Shown: positions 1-9,792, counted from the stretch's first letter. The stretch: DNA of 64,000 bases from Bartonella sp. HY328 (GCF_025449335.1 NZ_CP104884.1:219365-283364); one strand, 5' to 3'. The notes: generated from the letters alone by a model not told the origin. Numbers and translations are program-made.

Positions 1-62
1 ATTAAATGCCGGCAAAGGGCAGAGCCAATGAAGCCTGCACCGCCTGTAACCAAAATTTTCAA
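1..62 (-). CDS. rfbB: dTDP-glucose 4,6-dehydratase, N-terminus only
   Basis: Only the first 20 codons lie in the window; the gene runs off the left edge. They read MKILVTGGAGFIGSALCRHL, the Rossmann glycine motif TGGAGFIG of extended SDR sugar-nucleotide enzymes. The F-I-G form fits RfbB/RmlB, which converts dTDP-glucose to dTDP-4-keto-6-deoxyglucose, better than RfbD, whose start usually reads TGxxGQLG. The start is a TTG at 62-60, with GAGGA at 75-71 as ribosome binding site. It follows rfbC by 47 bases on the same strand, so it is very probably the third gene of a dTDP-L-rhamnose operon. Another NAD-dependent epimerase cannot be fully excluded from 20 residues. Confidence 0.75.
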   Translation of the reverse strand, partial: MKILVTGGAGFIGSALCRHL

Positions 63-109
63 AATTTTATTCCTCTTAGTCAAAGACATTAAATAATTAG
101 GGATATTAC

Positions 110-664
110 TTAGTCAAAAATATCAGCGTCTTTTAAAAACGGCGCATTTAAATCCTTGTCGGATAAAACAAGATTGCTGGTATCTATCGGCCAGTTAATT
201 GCAATATCTGGGTCATCAAAACGGATTGAACGATCGCAGCTAGGTGCATAAAAATCGGTCACCTTATATAAAAATTCACAATCATCCTCAAGCGTTAAAA
301 AACCATGGGCAAAACCCGGTGGAATATAAAATTGTGTCCAATTTTCCGCTGATAATTCAACTCCAGTCCATTGCATAAAGGTAGGGGAACTTTTGCGAAT
401 GTCAACCGCCACATCAAATACGCGGCCGCGTGTTACTCGCACCAATTTACCTTGGGCATGGGGTTGTAATTGATAATGCAATCCCCGTAAAACGCCTTTT
501 TGCTTAGAAAAAGAGTGATTATCTTGAACAAATTCGGCTTCAACACCAGCTTCAGTAAATAATTGACGATTATAGGTTTCAGAGAAAAAACCGCGATGAT
601 CACCAAATTTCTTTGGCTTAATAATAAGCACGCCATCAAGAGGTGTTTTTTCAACATTAAGCAT
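110..664 (-). CDS. rfbC: dTDP-4-dehydrorhamnose 3,5-epimerase
   Basis: This 184-residue protein has the usual length and motifs of RmlC/RfbC, the cupin that epimerises dTDP-4-keto-6-deoxyglucose at C3 and C5. Visible family signatures are [12 protein letters not shown] (about residues 20-31), [18 protein letters not shown] (about 48-65, with the catalytic His of GLHYQ) and the IPPGFAHGF segment near residue 115. It overlaps the end of rfbA by 8 bases and is followed by rfbB, so the three are one transcription unit making dTDP-L-rhamnose for surface polysaccharide. Confidence 0.96.
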   Translation of the reverse strand: MLNVEKTPLDGVLIIKPKKFGDHRGFFSETYNRQLFTEAGVEAEFVQDNHSFSKQKGVLRGLHYQLQPHAQGKLVRVTRGRVFDVAVDIRKSSPTFMQWTGVELSAENWTQFYIPPGFAHGFLTLEDDCEFLYKVTDFYAPSCDRSIRFDDPDIAINWPIDTSNLVLSDKDLNAPFLKDADIFD

Positions 665-1538
665 TTTTTAACTCATTCATTCGGCGTTTTAAATAGGTTG
701 CATAATCGGTTTTGCCAAGTTTATTGGCGCGCTCGATTACTTGTTCCGCACTAATATAACCTGCTTCGAATGCGATTTCTTCTGGGCACATAACTTTAAT
801 GCCTTGGCGCTTTTCTATCGCTCGGACATAGGAGGACGCATCATGCAAGCTATCATGAGTTCCCGTATCAAGCCAAGCATAGCCACGACCTAATTGCACA
901 ACTCGCAAAGCGTTATTTTTAAGGTATATTTCATTAATATCCGTAATTTCCAACTCACCACGCGGTGAGGGTTTTAGATTTTTGGCCATATTGACCACGC
1001 TATTATCATAAAAATAAAGCCCAGTTACCGCCCAGTTAGATTTTGGCTCACTTGGTTTTTCGACAATTGATGTGGCAATGCCGGTTACGGGATCAAAACT
1101 GACAACGCCATAACGCTCTGGATCCTCAACATGATAGGCAAAAACTGTTGCGCCGTTTTTTTGGCTCCGTGCGTTATTAAGATGAGATACCAAATCGTGA
1201 CCAAAAAAGATATTGTCACCAAGAATCAAGGCAACATCATCATCACCGATAAAATCATCACCGATAATAAAAGCTTCGGCTAGACCATTGGGATTAGCTT
1301 GCTCAGCATAGGAAAGTGTTATACCATATGTACTACCATCGCCTAAAAGACGCTTGAATAAAGGTAAGTCATGCGGTGTTGAGATAATTAATATTTCTTT
1401 GATACCCGCCAACATTAATACACCAAGTGGATAATATATCATTGGTTTATCATAAATTGGCATAAGCTGTTTAGACACACCAATAGTTGCTGGATATAGC
1501 CTTGTGCCACTACCGCCTGCGAGAATAATTCCTTTCAC
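657..1538 (-). CDS. rfbA: Glucose-1-phosphate thymidylyltransferase
   Basis: RmlA/RfbA makes dTDP-glucose from dTTP and glucose-1-phosphate, the first step of dTDP-rhamnose synthesis. The 293-residue length is standard. The N-terminal nucleotide-binding motif GGSGTRLYP occupies residues 8-16, followed by [25 protein letters not shown] near residue 107 holds the metal/sugar-phosphate site, and [19 protein letters not shown] (about 159-177) and [15 protein letters not shown] (about 220-234) are further RmlA hallmarks. It is the first gene of the rfbA-rfbC-rfbB order; 131 bases separate it from the RgpF-type gene upstream. Confidence 0.97.
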   Translation of the reverse strand: MKGIILAGGSGTRLYPATIGVSKQLMPIYDKPMIYYPLGVLMLAGIKEILIISTPHDLPLFKRLLGDGSTYGITLSYAEQANPNGLAEAFIIGDDFIGDDDVALILGDNIFFGHDLVSHLNNARSQKNGATVFAYHVEDPERYGVVSFDPVTGIATSIVEKPSEPKSNWAVTGLYFYDNSVVNMAKNLKPSPRGELEITDINEIYLKNNALRVVQLGRGYAWLDTGTHDSLHDASSYVRAIEKRQGIKVMCPEEIAFEAGYISAEQVIERANKLGKTDYATYLKRRMNELKNA

Positions 1539-1669
1539 TTAGCCCATCCTTTTATTGCTAAAATCTAACTGTTATACATAGCAGATTAAAATTATTTGTC
1601 ATTAGCCGAATTAACCTAGTCAAAACGGATTTATTGTAAACTCATATGTTACGTAACAATAAGTAATTG

Positions 1670-3982
1670 CTAACGCTTTATATCTCCAAACATTGTGCAA
1701 ACTAATTTTTTAGATATTTTTTGGTTCATTACGCCAAAAAGGCGTTCAACTGCGTGTAAATTTGTGCCATCCAATGGCAGCGGTTCACTTAAATAATCAT
1801 TCCATTCAAGTTCAAGATCAAAGAATGGTTTCATTAAGTCACTTGTTGCCCAAAACATTGTACCAACCGGAAAATTAATATAATTGGGCAATTTATCAAT
1901 ACCAAGACGCGGTGCTAATTTTTGCGCCGCAGGGCGATTTTTAGCCCAGCTAATGCCATTTCGATCATCGGGAAAAACCAAATTAATATTTTTGTCATTA
2001 TACATTGTTTGAATTATTGTATCAGCTGCCTTGATTGTTGCTCCATCACCTAAAAGATTCATGGTTAGATATTGTCCCCAAATTTCGGCATATGAGCGAT
2101 CTTTAATGTGCACACTTGTTTTACTGTGCATGTGGCCAATAATATCATAGCCATTGCGCAATTGCTGGCGAAACAGGGTCAAGAGTGGGCCAATATCACG
2201 ACCGCGATTTTCAGTTACCAAAACTTCAACTTTAGCGGGATAATTTTTCAGCAAATATTCAGCTATTTGTTTATCAGCTTCATTTTTGACGCTGATAAAT
2301 AAATCTGGCCGCACTTCATTCGCCAATAACGCATTCAGCATCACTTCAAGTTTTTCTATATAATAGGCATGAATTTGCAAGGCAATTTTTTGCGTGAGTG
2401 CAGTAGGTTCAATTTTAATTGGTTTGGTTAAAATATCCCATTGCCATGGGCCATCTGGCTGTCCAGCATTAAGATAATGTAAAAAAGCATCTTTACGTTC
2501 TAAGCCAAGATCGTGATATTCGGCATAAATGCCAGGTTGAAAACCAGCACAAGGGCGGCGCGGATAAACACCACTTTTCCAACCGCGAATATATTGGCGG
2601 GCGCGTTTCACCGAAAAGGGTTTTAAACTATTAGCCGTCCAAAAACTGTTGTCAAACTCTTTTTTGCCAAAGAGTTCAATAGCGTCAATTGCCTCTTGCT
2701 TTATTTGCCGAGCCGCTTTGCCACCAATATCTAATAATTCATCAACAAATTGATCAACACTACCCAACTTTGTACTTATGGCATCAAGTTGATCTTTATT
2801 GGTTTTATCTGCTGCTATTAAATGCTCATGCAACTTTGAAATAAATTCTTGATCATTTGTTTGTGAAAGCAGGTATTGCTCGTCAATATTTTCTTCTTGA
2901 TAACGAGCAGATAGGGGCATTACTCCATCAAGTGCAAAAACTGGTTTACCAGCTTGCAAAGCCGATTTTGCATGGCAAATTTTATTTACAAGTCTTGACG
3001 TATCAAAAAATACCGCTGACTTTTGATAATAGTTATCGTTAAAAGATTTTGTCGATAAAATCCGGTAAGATTGATCGGCTTTACTTATTTGCGACCAAGT
3101 TTGAGTTTGTTCAAAACGGCTGGAATTGCTCCCGTTATTCAATGCACGCAACCAAATAAATTCCGTCTTATCATGAGGATATTGTAACTTATAAAGACTA
3201 GAAATTTTTGTAAAGACATCAAAACCATCTGTAAATGAGACATCGCCATAACCAATAACAATTTTTGTATTGATTTTTTCTGCAGCAAATCCCACATGAT
3301 GTGCTGGCGCTGATAATATAGTTAACTGATCAGGAAAACCGTACATATAGTCATAAAGCACTTTTTCGGCATAGGTTTTATCAGTATATATTACTCGGGT
3401 TGCAGTACACAACCCTCGAGATAAATTGCTCTTACCAAAGGCAAGAGTATTTCCAATAATTAAAACACTAGCAATTTTCGCCTTTTCAAGACGTTGGTAA
3501 AAAATGCCGCCTTCATAGATGTTAGACACAATAAATTTTAAATTTGGCGCTGTAGCGAATTCTTTAATTAGCTCGGACGCATATTTTTTCTTGCGATCGA
3601 AAATTTTATTAACGATTAACCAATTGCAATAGGGTAGATAGATGTCGTTTAAATGATAGGAGTTTGCAACTAAGATAATATTGAATGTCTTTGACAGTTT
3701 TTTTACCGCGTCAATGAAAAAAAGACTTTCATTTTCATCATCGCAGCAAACAACAATGGTTTCAAGGTTTGGATTTAAAGACGTCTTTTTTACAAAAGCA
3801 GATTTTTTATAAAGCCGCCCTTCCTTCATACCAATATTACGATAATGTTGACGAGGTTTTTTGCCGTAATTATCAATATCATTATATAAATATCTATAAA
3901 TTTTCGAGTTAAAACCCCACGGCAAGCGCCGCTTTTTAGGGGAAAGCAGATTTATAATTACGTCTTTAATCGAGAAAAACAT
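1670..3982 (-). CDS. Rhamnan synthesis F (RgpF)-family glycosyltransferase
   Basis: A 770-residue cytoplasmic or membrane-associated protein. The C-terminal ~250 residues carry the RgpF-type domain: an FISVKNEAD-like strand, then VLVTENRGRDIGPLLTLF, DIIGHMHSKTS and FPVGTMFWA motifs known from rhamnan/rhamnose-polymer synthesis proteins. The N-terminal 50 residues (pattern YRYLYNDIDNYGKKPRQHYRNIG) form a short module often placed before glycosyltransferase domains, and a similar element recurs near residues 465-510. The middle region (about 70-400) looks like a glycosyltransferase-like fold but I cannot assign it. Its place directly upstream of dTDP-rhamnose genes supports a role in building a rhamnose-containing glycan. 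The exact linkage made is unknown. Confidence 0.8.
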   Translation of the reverse strand: MFFSIKDVIINLLSPKKRRLPWGFNSKIYRYLYNDIDNYGKKPRQHYRNIGMKEGRLYKKSAFVKKTSLNPNLETIVVCCDDENESLFFIDAVKKLSKTFNIILVANSYHLNDIYLPYCNWLIVNKIFDRKKKYASELIKEFATAPNLKFIVSNIYEGGIFYQRLEKAKIASVLIIGNTLAFGKSNLSRGLCTATRVIYTDKTYAEKVLYDYMYGFPDQLTILSAPAHHVGFAAEKINTKIVIGYGDVSFTDGFDVFTKISSLYKLQYPHDKTEFIWLRALNNGSNSSRFEQTQTWSQISKADQSYRILSTKSFNDNYYQKSAVFFDTSRLVNKICHAKSALQAGKPVFALDGVMPLSARYQEENIDEQYLLSQTNDQEFISKLHEHLIAADKTNKDQLDAISTKLGSVDQFVDELLDIGGKAARQIKQEAIDAIELFGKKEFDNSFWTANSLKPFSVKRARQYIRGWKSGVYPRRPCAGFQPGIYAEYHDLGLERKDAFLHYLNAGQPDGPWQWDILTKPIKIEPTALTQKIALQIHAYYIEKLEVMLNALLANEVRPDLFISVKNEADKQIAEYLLKNYPAKVEVLVTENRGRDIGPLLTLFRQQLRNGYDIIGHMHSKTSVHIKDRSYAEIWGQYLTMNLLGDGATIKAADTIIQTMYNDKNINLVFPDDRNGISWAKNRPAAQKLAPRLGIDKLPNYINFPVGTMFWATSDLMKPFFDLELEWNDYLSEPLPLDGTNLHAVERLFGVMNQKISKKLVCTMFGDIKR

Positions 3983-4259
3983 TATTGAGCGGCACTTAAA
4001 ATTGGTTAAATATTTTAAAATAAATAGATAAATATAACGAGATCCAGCATGTTATACAGGGTGATTGAATATTAGATCAGACTTTAAAATTTGTCAATGG
4101 AGCACAACTTCAAGTCTTTAGAATAGGTTAAATTTAATAATATAAAGTTCAATAACTTAGTTGCCATCCAATGTATAGGCTCGAACTATTATAAGTTGAT
4201 ATAACGCGATAAGTTGTAAAATATATCAGAAAAAAATCAAGGTTTTTTGGGAACTAATT

Positions 4260-4709
4260 ATGGCTGATAATATTCCATATGTTGAAAAAATGATTGAAGT
4301 TGGTGACCTTGAAATTGGTATTAGGGCCGAGCCCTTTAGGTTTTTGCAAGGAGGTCTCTCTGAAAATGGCGAAAAAAAAATGGTATCGCGGATGATTGTG
4401 TCGTTAAAAGCAAACCAAAAGCAAGTTGTAGCTAAATTTTTAGAAATTTTTTATAGAATAAATGTAAAAATTTATGATAAAAATGGAAATGAAATATCGG
4501 ATATGCCAAAGCGCAGTTATTTTCCTCCCGACCATTTTAAAGAGGAAATTTTACCACCAAATAAAATGAGAAGGCTTGCTCTTCTGGCTTATGCCAAGGG
4601 GAATACCAATAATTTTGATTTTCTTAATGTCGAAGTGAGCTTCACTAACAATTTTAATAGTTGGACACATCCGTTTAGTTTAAGAGTTAGTGTGCCAGTA
4701 AATCATTAA
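4260..4709 (+). CDS. Uncharacterised 149-residue protein
   Basis: I do not recognise a family. The protein is soluble, with no signal peptide or membrane segment. It has alternating beta-strand-like segments and a basic/proline-rich centre (KRSYFPPDHFKEE, then LPPNKMRRLALLAYAKG). The ATG at 4260 is preceded by only a weak GGGA. It stands alone between the minus-strand RgpF-type gene and the permease, on the opposite strand to both. Codon use is AT-rich like its neighbours. Confidence 0.6.
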   Translation: MADNIPYVEKMIEVGDLEIGIRAEPFRFLQGGLSENGEKKMVSRMIVSLKANQKQVVAKFLEIFYRINVKIYDKNGNEISDMPKRSYFPPDHFKEEILPPNKMRRLALLAYAKGNTNNFDFLNVEVSFTNNFNSWTHPFSLRVSVPVNH

Positions 4710-4960
4710 TTTAAGTGCAGCGCATGGAAAATAGTTGAAGTTGGTGTTATTTAATCCATGCCCGCAGCTATGACCATGTTACCGTATAATTTAGCTATAA
4801 TAGCGCCATTGCTTGGTCAATTAGGTAATAATTGTAAAACACCGGCTTTAACTTTAGCAAGTAAAGAGGATTGTTCTTTTTGGTGATTTGGTTGAGCTTT
4901 CAGCGGAAAAGTAAATTTTGCAAGGTTTAGAGTGAACTAATCGAAAAATTGTATTGCAAT

Positions 4961-4983
4961 AAAAAAGGGCGCGAAAAGCGCCC
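4961..4983 (-). terminator. Rho-independent terminator of the amino-acid permease gene
   Basis: Stem GGGCGC/GCGCCC with a five-base loop (4967-4983), followed on the minus strand by six T residues (4961-4966). It lies 38 bases after the permease stop. The rest of 4710-5020 holds no gene I can support; a 42-codon open frame at 4758-4886 has no ribosome binding site. Confidence 0.8.
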
Positions 4984-5020
4984 TCTCGTTTAAAAAAACG
5001 GTGTTTAAAAAGCTTAGGGT

Positions 5021-6406
5021 TTAATCTTTCTTTTTAAGCACAAAACGGCCTTCCTTGTCCAAATGCTTAATCGCATAATAGCAAACGACAAGCCAAGCTA
5101 ACCACGCTAAACCAACATAAATGATAAAGCGTGTATCTTCAAAATAGGCAATAAGCCCGAATATAAAAAACATGAATAGAATTGCCAAAAATGGACCGAC
5201 TGGCCAAAATGGCACTGGAAATTTTAATGCTTTGATTTCTTCCTTGGTTGATTTAAACCGCATCATCACTTGTGAAAGTAAAATCATCAGCCAAACCAAA
5301 ACAGTGGCAAAAGCACCCATAGCTAAGAATATGAAGAAAATATCATCTGGGAAAAAATAATTTAATATAACCCCGATGATAAGCACGCCAAGCATTAGTA
5401 AAATAGTGATCGTTGGCACGCCACTTGGCGAGGTATAGCGAAGATGTTTCAAAGCTTGCCCATCTTCAGCCAAGCCATGCATCATACGGCCTGCGCCATA
5501 TAAGTCACTATTAATTGCAGAAACTACAGCGGTGATAATAACAATATTAATAATATCAGCAACATAGGGAAAGCCAAGGCCTGTGAAAATAGCTGTAAAA
5601 GGACTTTGTCCTTCTGGAATTGCATTCCAAGGATAAATTGACATCAATACTGCAAGCGATAAAACGTAAAAAATAACGATGCGGATTGGAATAGCATTAA
5701 TGGCTTTTGGCAAATTTTTATCAGCATCTTGAGCTTCTGCTGCGGTAAGGCCGATAATTTCAATGCCACCAAAAGCAAAAAGCACAACTGTAAAAGATGC
5801 AATCAACCCAAACCAACCATGAGGCAGCCAACCGTCATTTGTCCATAAATTGCTAATGCCCGTTGCTTGTCCATCATGTGTCCAAAAACCGAAAAAGATG
5901 ATACCCGCCCCAAGAATAATAATAATAATAATTGCAGAGACTTTGATAATTGAAAGCCAGAATTCTAACTCCCCAAAAACTTTGACATGTAAAAAATTAA
6001 TGCCACAAATAATAAGGGTAATTCCAAGTGTCCATATCCAAGGCGAAACACCTGGATACCAAACTCCCATATAGGCTGCAAAGGCAGTAATATCGACAAG
6101 GCAAACAAGTGCCATTTCAAAAACATAGGTCCAGCCGGTAATAAAGCCGGCAAGGGGGGAAATAAAACTAGCCGCATATCGCCCAAATGAACCAGATATC
6201 GGATATTGCAAAGCCATTTCACCAAGAGAGCGCATCACCAAAAAGGCAACCGCGCCAGCAATACAATAAGCAAGTAAAACACCCGGCCCAGCAAGATTAA
6301 TTGCATCACCCGAACCTTTAAATAGCCCCGCACCAATTGCAGAACCAAGAGCAATAAAAAGTATATGGCGCCGTGATAGGCCTTTTTTTAAGTTATTTGC
6401 GCTCAT
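5021..6406 (-). CDS. APC-family amino acid permease
   Basis: This 461-residue inner-membrane protein belongs to the amino acid/polyamine/organocation superfamily, AAT-type (relatives include ProY, AnsP and CycA). The hallmark N-terminus LSRRHILFIALGSAIGAGLFKGSG (residues 9-32) and the conserved GEMA after the second helix (about 62-65) are intact; about 12 hydrophobic helices are visible. It should import an amino acid by proton symport; the substrate cannot be read from sequence. The ATG at 6406 has AGGAGGA a few bases upstream, a strong site. It is monocistronic with its own terminator. An APC member of another subfamily is the main alternative. Confidence 0.9.
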   Translation of the reverse strand: MSANNLKKGLSRRHILFIALGSAIGAGLFKGSGDAINLAGPGVLLAYCIAGAVAFLVMRSLGEMALQYPISGSFGRYAASFISPLAGFITGWTYVFEMALVCLVDITAFAAYMGVWYPGVSPWIWTLGITLIICGINFLHVKVFGELEFWLSIIKVSAIIIIIILGAGIIFFGFWTHDGQATGISNLWTNDGWLPHGWFGLIASFTVVLFAFGGIEIIGLTAAEAQDADKNLPKAINAIPIRIVIFYVLSLAVLMSIYPWNAIPEGQSPFTAIFTGLGFPYVADIINIVIITAVVSAINSDLYGAGRMMHGLAEDGQALKHLRYTSPSGVPTITILLMLGVLIIGVILNYFFPDDIFFIFLAMGAFATVLVWLMILLSQVMMRFKSTKEEIKALKFPVPFWPVGPFLAILFMFFIFGLIAYFEDTRFIIYVGLAWLAWLVVCYYAIKHLDKEGRFVLKKKD

Positions 6407-6905
6407 CTAGTCCTCCTCCGTGATAAATATTAAACATCAATGGGAAATTGAGCCATACGACTCAAGACTTCCTCATATCTTGCCGCCTTTATGCATAGCC
6501 TTTTAATCAAATTTGTTTAAAACGCCAGTGCGCTTGAATCTTTATCCATTGACGGTTTGACGCATTTTACAAACTAAAGTTAATATTGAAACTTTATCAG
6601 CTTAAAAATGAAACTAAGTCTATCAATATTATTACAATGATTACAGTTTGTTACGCACTATCAAGATATATATTTAGCCTCCCTAGATTTTAATGTATAT
6701 ACATATTTAAAGAGGCGCAAGTATTTTACGGTTTAGCTTTAAAATAAATTTAAAAAAAACTATGATGGTATAAGTAAATGCGTCAAAAATGAGAATTGAC
6801 TTTAAAATCAATGATTAACCGCCATTTCACTAATGTGGAAAACAAATCAAGGCTGATAACGTCAAGCTATCGGCCTTTTAAAATCTTGCAAAAGCAAGGG
6901 TTCGT
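6407..6905. other. Intergenic region with promoter of the permease and a weak terminator
   Basis: No gene is supported in these 499 AT-rich bases. It must carry the permease promoter at the left end. Near the right end, CTTGC-AAAA-GCAAG (6885-6898) lies just past the anti-sigma stop and is followed on the minus strand by ATTTTAAAA, a weak candidate terminator. A second imperfect hairpin, GGCTGATA/TATCGGCC, lies at 6851-6875. Confidence 0.4.
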
Positions 6906-7748
6906 TTAAATATTTTGGCGAATTTGGCGGCGCACTTCATTGGCTAAGGGATGTAAAATTTGTGGGTTTAATTCACTCACCACACTATAGCCAAGTCCAG
7001 CATCTGCCCACATATACCCATGAATATTATCCATGCTGACCGCTTCCATATTGCTAACTTTTTCGCGCGGCATAGGCCGCGTTAAAATGGCCAGCCGATT
7101 GCCATTTTCATTGCTATACATAAATAAAACGGCAGCACCTTGCACCGTTGGCACCATTTGCCCACCGGTAAAATAATAACCCGTATCACTTAAATCTGGA
7201 ATATTAAAGGGATGGCCAGTTGTATTGCTAACAAGGCTGGCAAGTTCTTGCTTTTGGGCTGCATTTATAGTGCCAAGCGTGGTTTTTCCTGGTGCAAAAA
7301 TATTATAGCTCACCGCTGCCATGCGGCTTAAGTTTGGCAGATCACTTTTATCGGCCATTTGCATGCCACGCATGGTCCAGCCTGAAAAAGTGCCAATGGC
7401 AATAAAAAATATAGCTGCAGCAATTTTAGACCAATGGCCGCCCCAATGGCCGCCCCAATGGGCTAAATGCCAGCCAGTCACCCTTAGTCTTTTATTATCA
7501 TTATGGCTTGCGCGTTCTTTAATAATTGATCGCAAATTAAGCGCACTTGGTATTGGCTCTTCAATAATCGGCGCAAGGGCTTGGCGCAGCGCCGCTGTTT
7601 CTTGACGGTAATTGGCTATAGTTTCGGCCATGTCGTTATGTTTGGCCAAATAATCAGTAACTTCAGCTTGGCGCGCGCCATCAAGACGGTTATCAATAAA
7701 GGCTTGCAGATCATCTTCGGTGATGGGGGGCATGGGGCGATCTGTCAT
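6906..7748 (-). CDS. Transmembrane anti-sigma factor for the adjacent ECF sigma factor
   Basis: 280 residues with a cytoplasmic N-terminal domain of the anti-ECF type (ITEDDLQAFIDNRLDG, about 9-24, then a YRQETAALRQAL helix), a single membrane helix at about 108-124, and a periplasmic C-terminal domain of about 150 residues. It should hold the neighbouring sigma factor at the membrane until a signal arrives. It lacks the HxxxCxxC zinc motif of ZAS-type anti-sigma factors. It overlaps the sigma gene by four bases (ATGA), so the two are translationally coupled. Just before the membrane helix sits a His/Trp repeat, HWGGHWGGHW (97-106), encoded by a 12 bp tandem repeat. Confidence 0.85.
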   Translation of the reverse strand: MTDRPMPPITEDDLQAFIDNRLDGARQAEVTDYLAKHNDMAETIANYRQETAALRQALAPIIEEPIPSALNLRSIIKERASHNDNKRLRVTGWHLAHWGGHWGGHWSKIAAAIFFIAIGTFSGWTMRGMQMADKSDLPNLSRMAAVSYNIFAPGKTTLGTINAAQKQELASLVSNTTGHPFNIPDLSDTGYYFTGGQMVPTVQGAAVLFMYSNENGNRLAILTRPMPREKVSNMEAVSMDNIHGYMWADAGLGYSVVSELNPQILHPLANEVRRQIRQNI

Positions 7749-8299
7749 TTTATTCTCCGCAAATGGCTGTGCGTATCGTCTTTTAAGGGCATTTTGGGTC
7801 GGTTTTCCAATTGGCTTTCTGGCGCAGATAAGATTTTATGCAATTGCGCTCGTGCGCGCGACAGGCGCGACATGACTGTACCAAGCGGTATTTGCTGCAT
7901 TTGCGCTACTTCACTATAGGAAAAGCCTTCAACCGCTACCAACAATAAAAGCGTTTTATGTTCATCGGTTAATTGGTCTATCGCCGCCATTACATCCTTA
8001 TAAAACAGATTGTTTTCTTGGGCGGCTGCATAGCTTGAGCTAATTGCCTCATCTAATTCGAGCAATGGAGGTTGGCCTTGCACACGTTGCAACCGCGTTA
8101 TCGCCAAATTATGCAAAATGGTAAAGAGCCAAGCGCGCGCACTTTTATCACTTTGGCGTTGATGCCAACGGTCGATTGCTCGTTCTAGACAATCTTGCAC
8201 GAGATCATCGGCACTTTCCTTATTGCGCATTAATGCGCGGGCATAGCGGCGCATGGCAGGAATAAGCGGCTCGATTATGCCGATCATGTCATCATTCAT
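7745..8299 (-). CDS. ECF-type RNA polymerase sigma factor
   Basis: 184 residues, the usual ECF length. Region 2 spans about residues 10-75 (MRRYARALMRNKESADDLVQDCLERA) and region 4 about 105-155, with the helix-turn-helix GFSYSEVAQMQQIPLGTVMSRLSRAR. Such factors redirect RNA polymerase to a stress or envelope regulon. It is co-transcribed with its anti-sigma partner downstream. I looked upstream of the gene for a GGAAC-type -35 as in EcfG promoters and did not find one, so autoregulation is not evident. The signal is unknown. Confidence 0.95.
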   Translation of the reverse strand: MNDDMIGIIEPLIPAMRRYARALMRNKESADDLVQDCLERAIDRWHQRQSDKSARAWLFTILHNLAITRLQRVQGQPPLLELDEAISSSYAAAQENNLFYKDVMAAIDQLTDEHKTLLLLVAVEGFSYSEVAQMQQIPLGTVMSRLSRARAQLHKILSAPESQLENRPKMPLKDDTHSHLRRIK

Positions 8300-8587
8300 A
8301 GTATGCGCCTTGCCCTAAATGCATTATTTTTGAAACTTAAATTGCTGTGTTAGATGGTAAGACAGTTTTTAAGCGCTTTTATTCCATTGAACGCCATCTT
8401 ATTCACATTATTCTTTAAAACGCTTTAAAATATTTTGAAATGCATGGGTTTGAGATTTAAATTTGGTTAAGCGCCACAAAATGGAAAGTCTATCGATATA
8501 TCAACAATATTATTTTTTTGCATATTTGCTTGTTTCATAAGGTTCAAATTTAAAAGCAAATTCCTTGCTGGCAAAGTAAAGTTCGCC

Positions 8588-8920
8588 TCATTTAAATAAT
8601 TCGGCGCTGTTGAGTTCCTCGCCATCTTCGCAAATATCAAATGATACAAAATGCAACCCGTCAAATTGTTTATATTTAATTCCAGAGGACATTAATGCAA
8701 ATAGACTATTATAATGATTGAAGAACTTACCTTCTTGTATTGCAGTTAATTTCATTGTTAAAATTAACCCTTCACCATTTTCACCATATATAGAGGTGAT
8801 AAGCTCTACATCATTTAAATAATGAGAAAAATGAACTTCATGCAAATAACCATCATAGCCATAATTGATCTTATCTAAATATTTATCCAATTCTAGCTTA
8901 GTATTCATGTATTTATCCAT
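8588..8920 (-). CDS. Uncharacterised 110-residue acidic protein
   Basis: I do not recognise a family. Soluble, acidic and rich in Tyr/His, with no signal peptide. Two in-frame starts exist: residue 1 (8920) and residue 6 (8905). Size, acidity and strong AT bias resemble small immunity or anti-toxin proteins, but no motif proves that. It lies 24 bases after the secreted SH3-like gene on the same strand, so the two may be co-transcribed. Confidence 0.5.
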   Translation of the reverse strand: MDKYMNTKLELDKYLDKINYGYDGYLHEVHFSHYLNDVELITSIYGENGEGLILTMKLTAIQEGKFFNHYNSLFALMSSGIKYKQFDGLHFVSFDICEDGEELNSAELFK

Positions 8921-8944
8921 TAAATAGTAATTTTTGGTAACAAA

Positions 8945-9550
8945 CTATTTTTTTACGGGCTTTAAAAACTGGGCCCAAACAATTGTGTAATCTTTGTATT
9001 TTTTAAATTGGCAGCTTGTAAAAACATTATCAACAGGAAGCCAATAATATGAATTCTTTAATTGATTAACAACGGTTAAACCTATGGAACAATTGCTATC
9101 AACTAAGTCTTCTTTATAGGAAAAGTCCTCTGACTTTAGTACAAAACAATCATAGTTACATAACATTAAATTATATTTGTTTTTTTCCTTAGATGGCACA
9201 AGTGCTTCTATGGCATCTTCATATGAAAGATCATCTTCAATATAACCATCAATATGATCAGAGGCGAATATAGAATTATTTTTAATGCAGCTAAAGCGGC
9301 GAATACGTATCCAATCCCCATAACCATCGCTGTCTGACGGCTCGTAATAATCAACTACGCAGGCGATAGGTAGTACTTCAATTTTATTGCATTTTTTGGA
9401 AGGGCAATCATAAACAACCATTTGTTTTGTGGTATAGCCAGTACCATCAAGATAAGAAAATGGCGGCCCAACACGCTCCTCTGCCTTTAAAGCGGCAGTT
9501 GATAGTAAGGTTATTATACCAAAAATAAGTATTAAAATCATTCTTAGCAT
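8945..9550 (-). CDS. Secreted protein with an SH3-like N-terminal region
   Basis: 201 residues starting with a signal peptide (basic start, hydrophobic 4-20, cleavage likely after LKA near residue 23). Residues 35-90 have the strand pattern of bacterial SH3 domains: a variable-tip segment VVYDCPSKKCNKIEVLP, then VDYYEPSDSDGYGDWIRIRR, where GDWIRIR is the typical closing strand. Several cysteines (48, 53 and others) suggest disulfides in the periplasm. Function unknown. It is followed by the 110-residue gene at 8588-8920. Confidence 0.6.
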   Translation of the reverse strand: MLRMILILIFGIITLLSTAALKAEERVGPPFSYLDGTGYTTKQMVVYDCPSKKCNKIEVLPIACVVDYYEPSDSDGYGDWIRIRRFSCIKNNSIFASDHIDGYIEDDLSYEDAIEALVPSKEKNKYNLMLCNYDCFVLKSEDFSYKEDLVDSNCSIGLTVVNQLKNSYYWLPVDNVFTSCQFKKYKDYTIVWAQFLKPVKK

Positions 9551-9717
9551 TATCCCACCCCTTATAATGTGTAATGAATAAATTTATAAAAATAAAATTA
9601 TGAAGTTTTTTGTATTTTAAACTAATACATCAAAACTCTATAATTATATATTTCATAATTCATATAGATTTTTGCCTTAAGGACTTTGGGTTTTAAAGGG
9701 AAAGCGAAAATGAAAAA

Positions 9718-9792
9718 GGGCATTATCAGTAAGTTATGATCTATTTTGTTAAAAACCCAAAAGACCATATTGGCTTATTACTGATAATACCC
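9718..9792 (-). terminator. Long inverted repeat downstream of gldA, probable terminator
   Basis: GGGCATTATCAGTAA (9718-9732) pairs with TTACTGATAATACCC (9778-9792) with one mismatch, leaving a 45-base loop. Read on the minus strand the second arm ends in GCCC followed by TTTTTCATTTTC, as in a factor-independent terminator. It starts 43 bases after the gldA stop. Confidence 0.5.

Noticed and set aside
4758..4886. 42-codon plus-strand frame reading MPAAMTMLPYNLAIIAPL
   Set aside because: No ribosome site, no recognised family; possibly chance or a remnant.
8310..8450. Possible fourth copy of the intergenic repeat (AAAACGCTTTAAAAT near 8417)
   Set aside because: Only a short A/T-rich similarity; the palindromic half and the boundary ends are missing.
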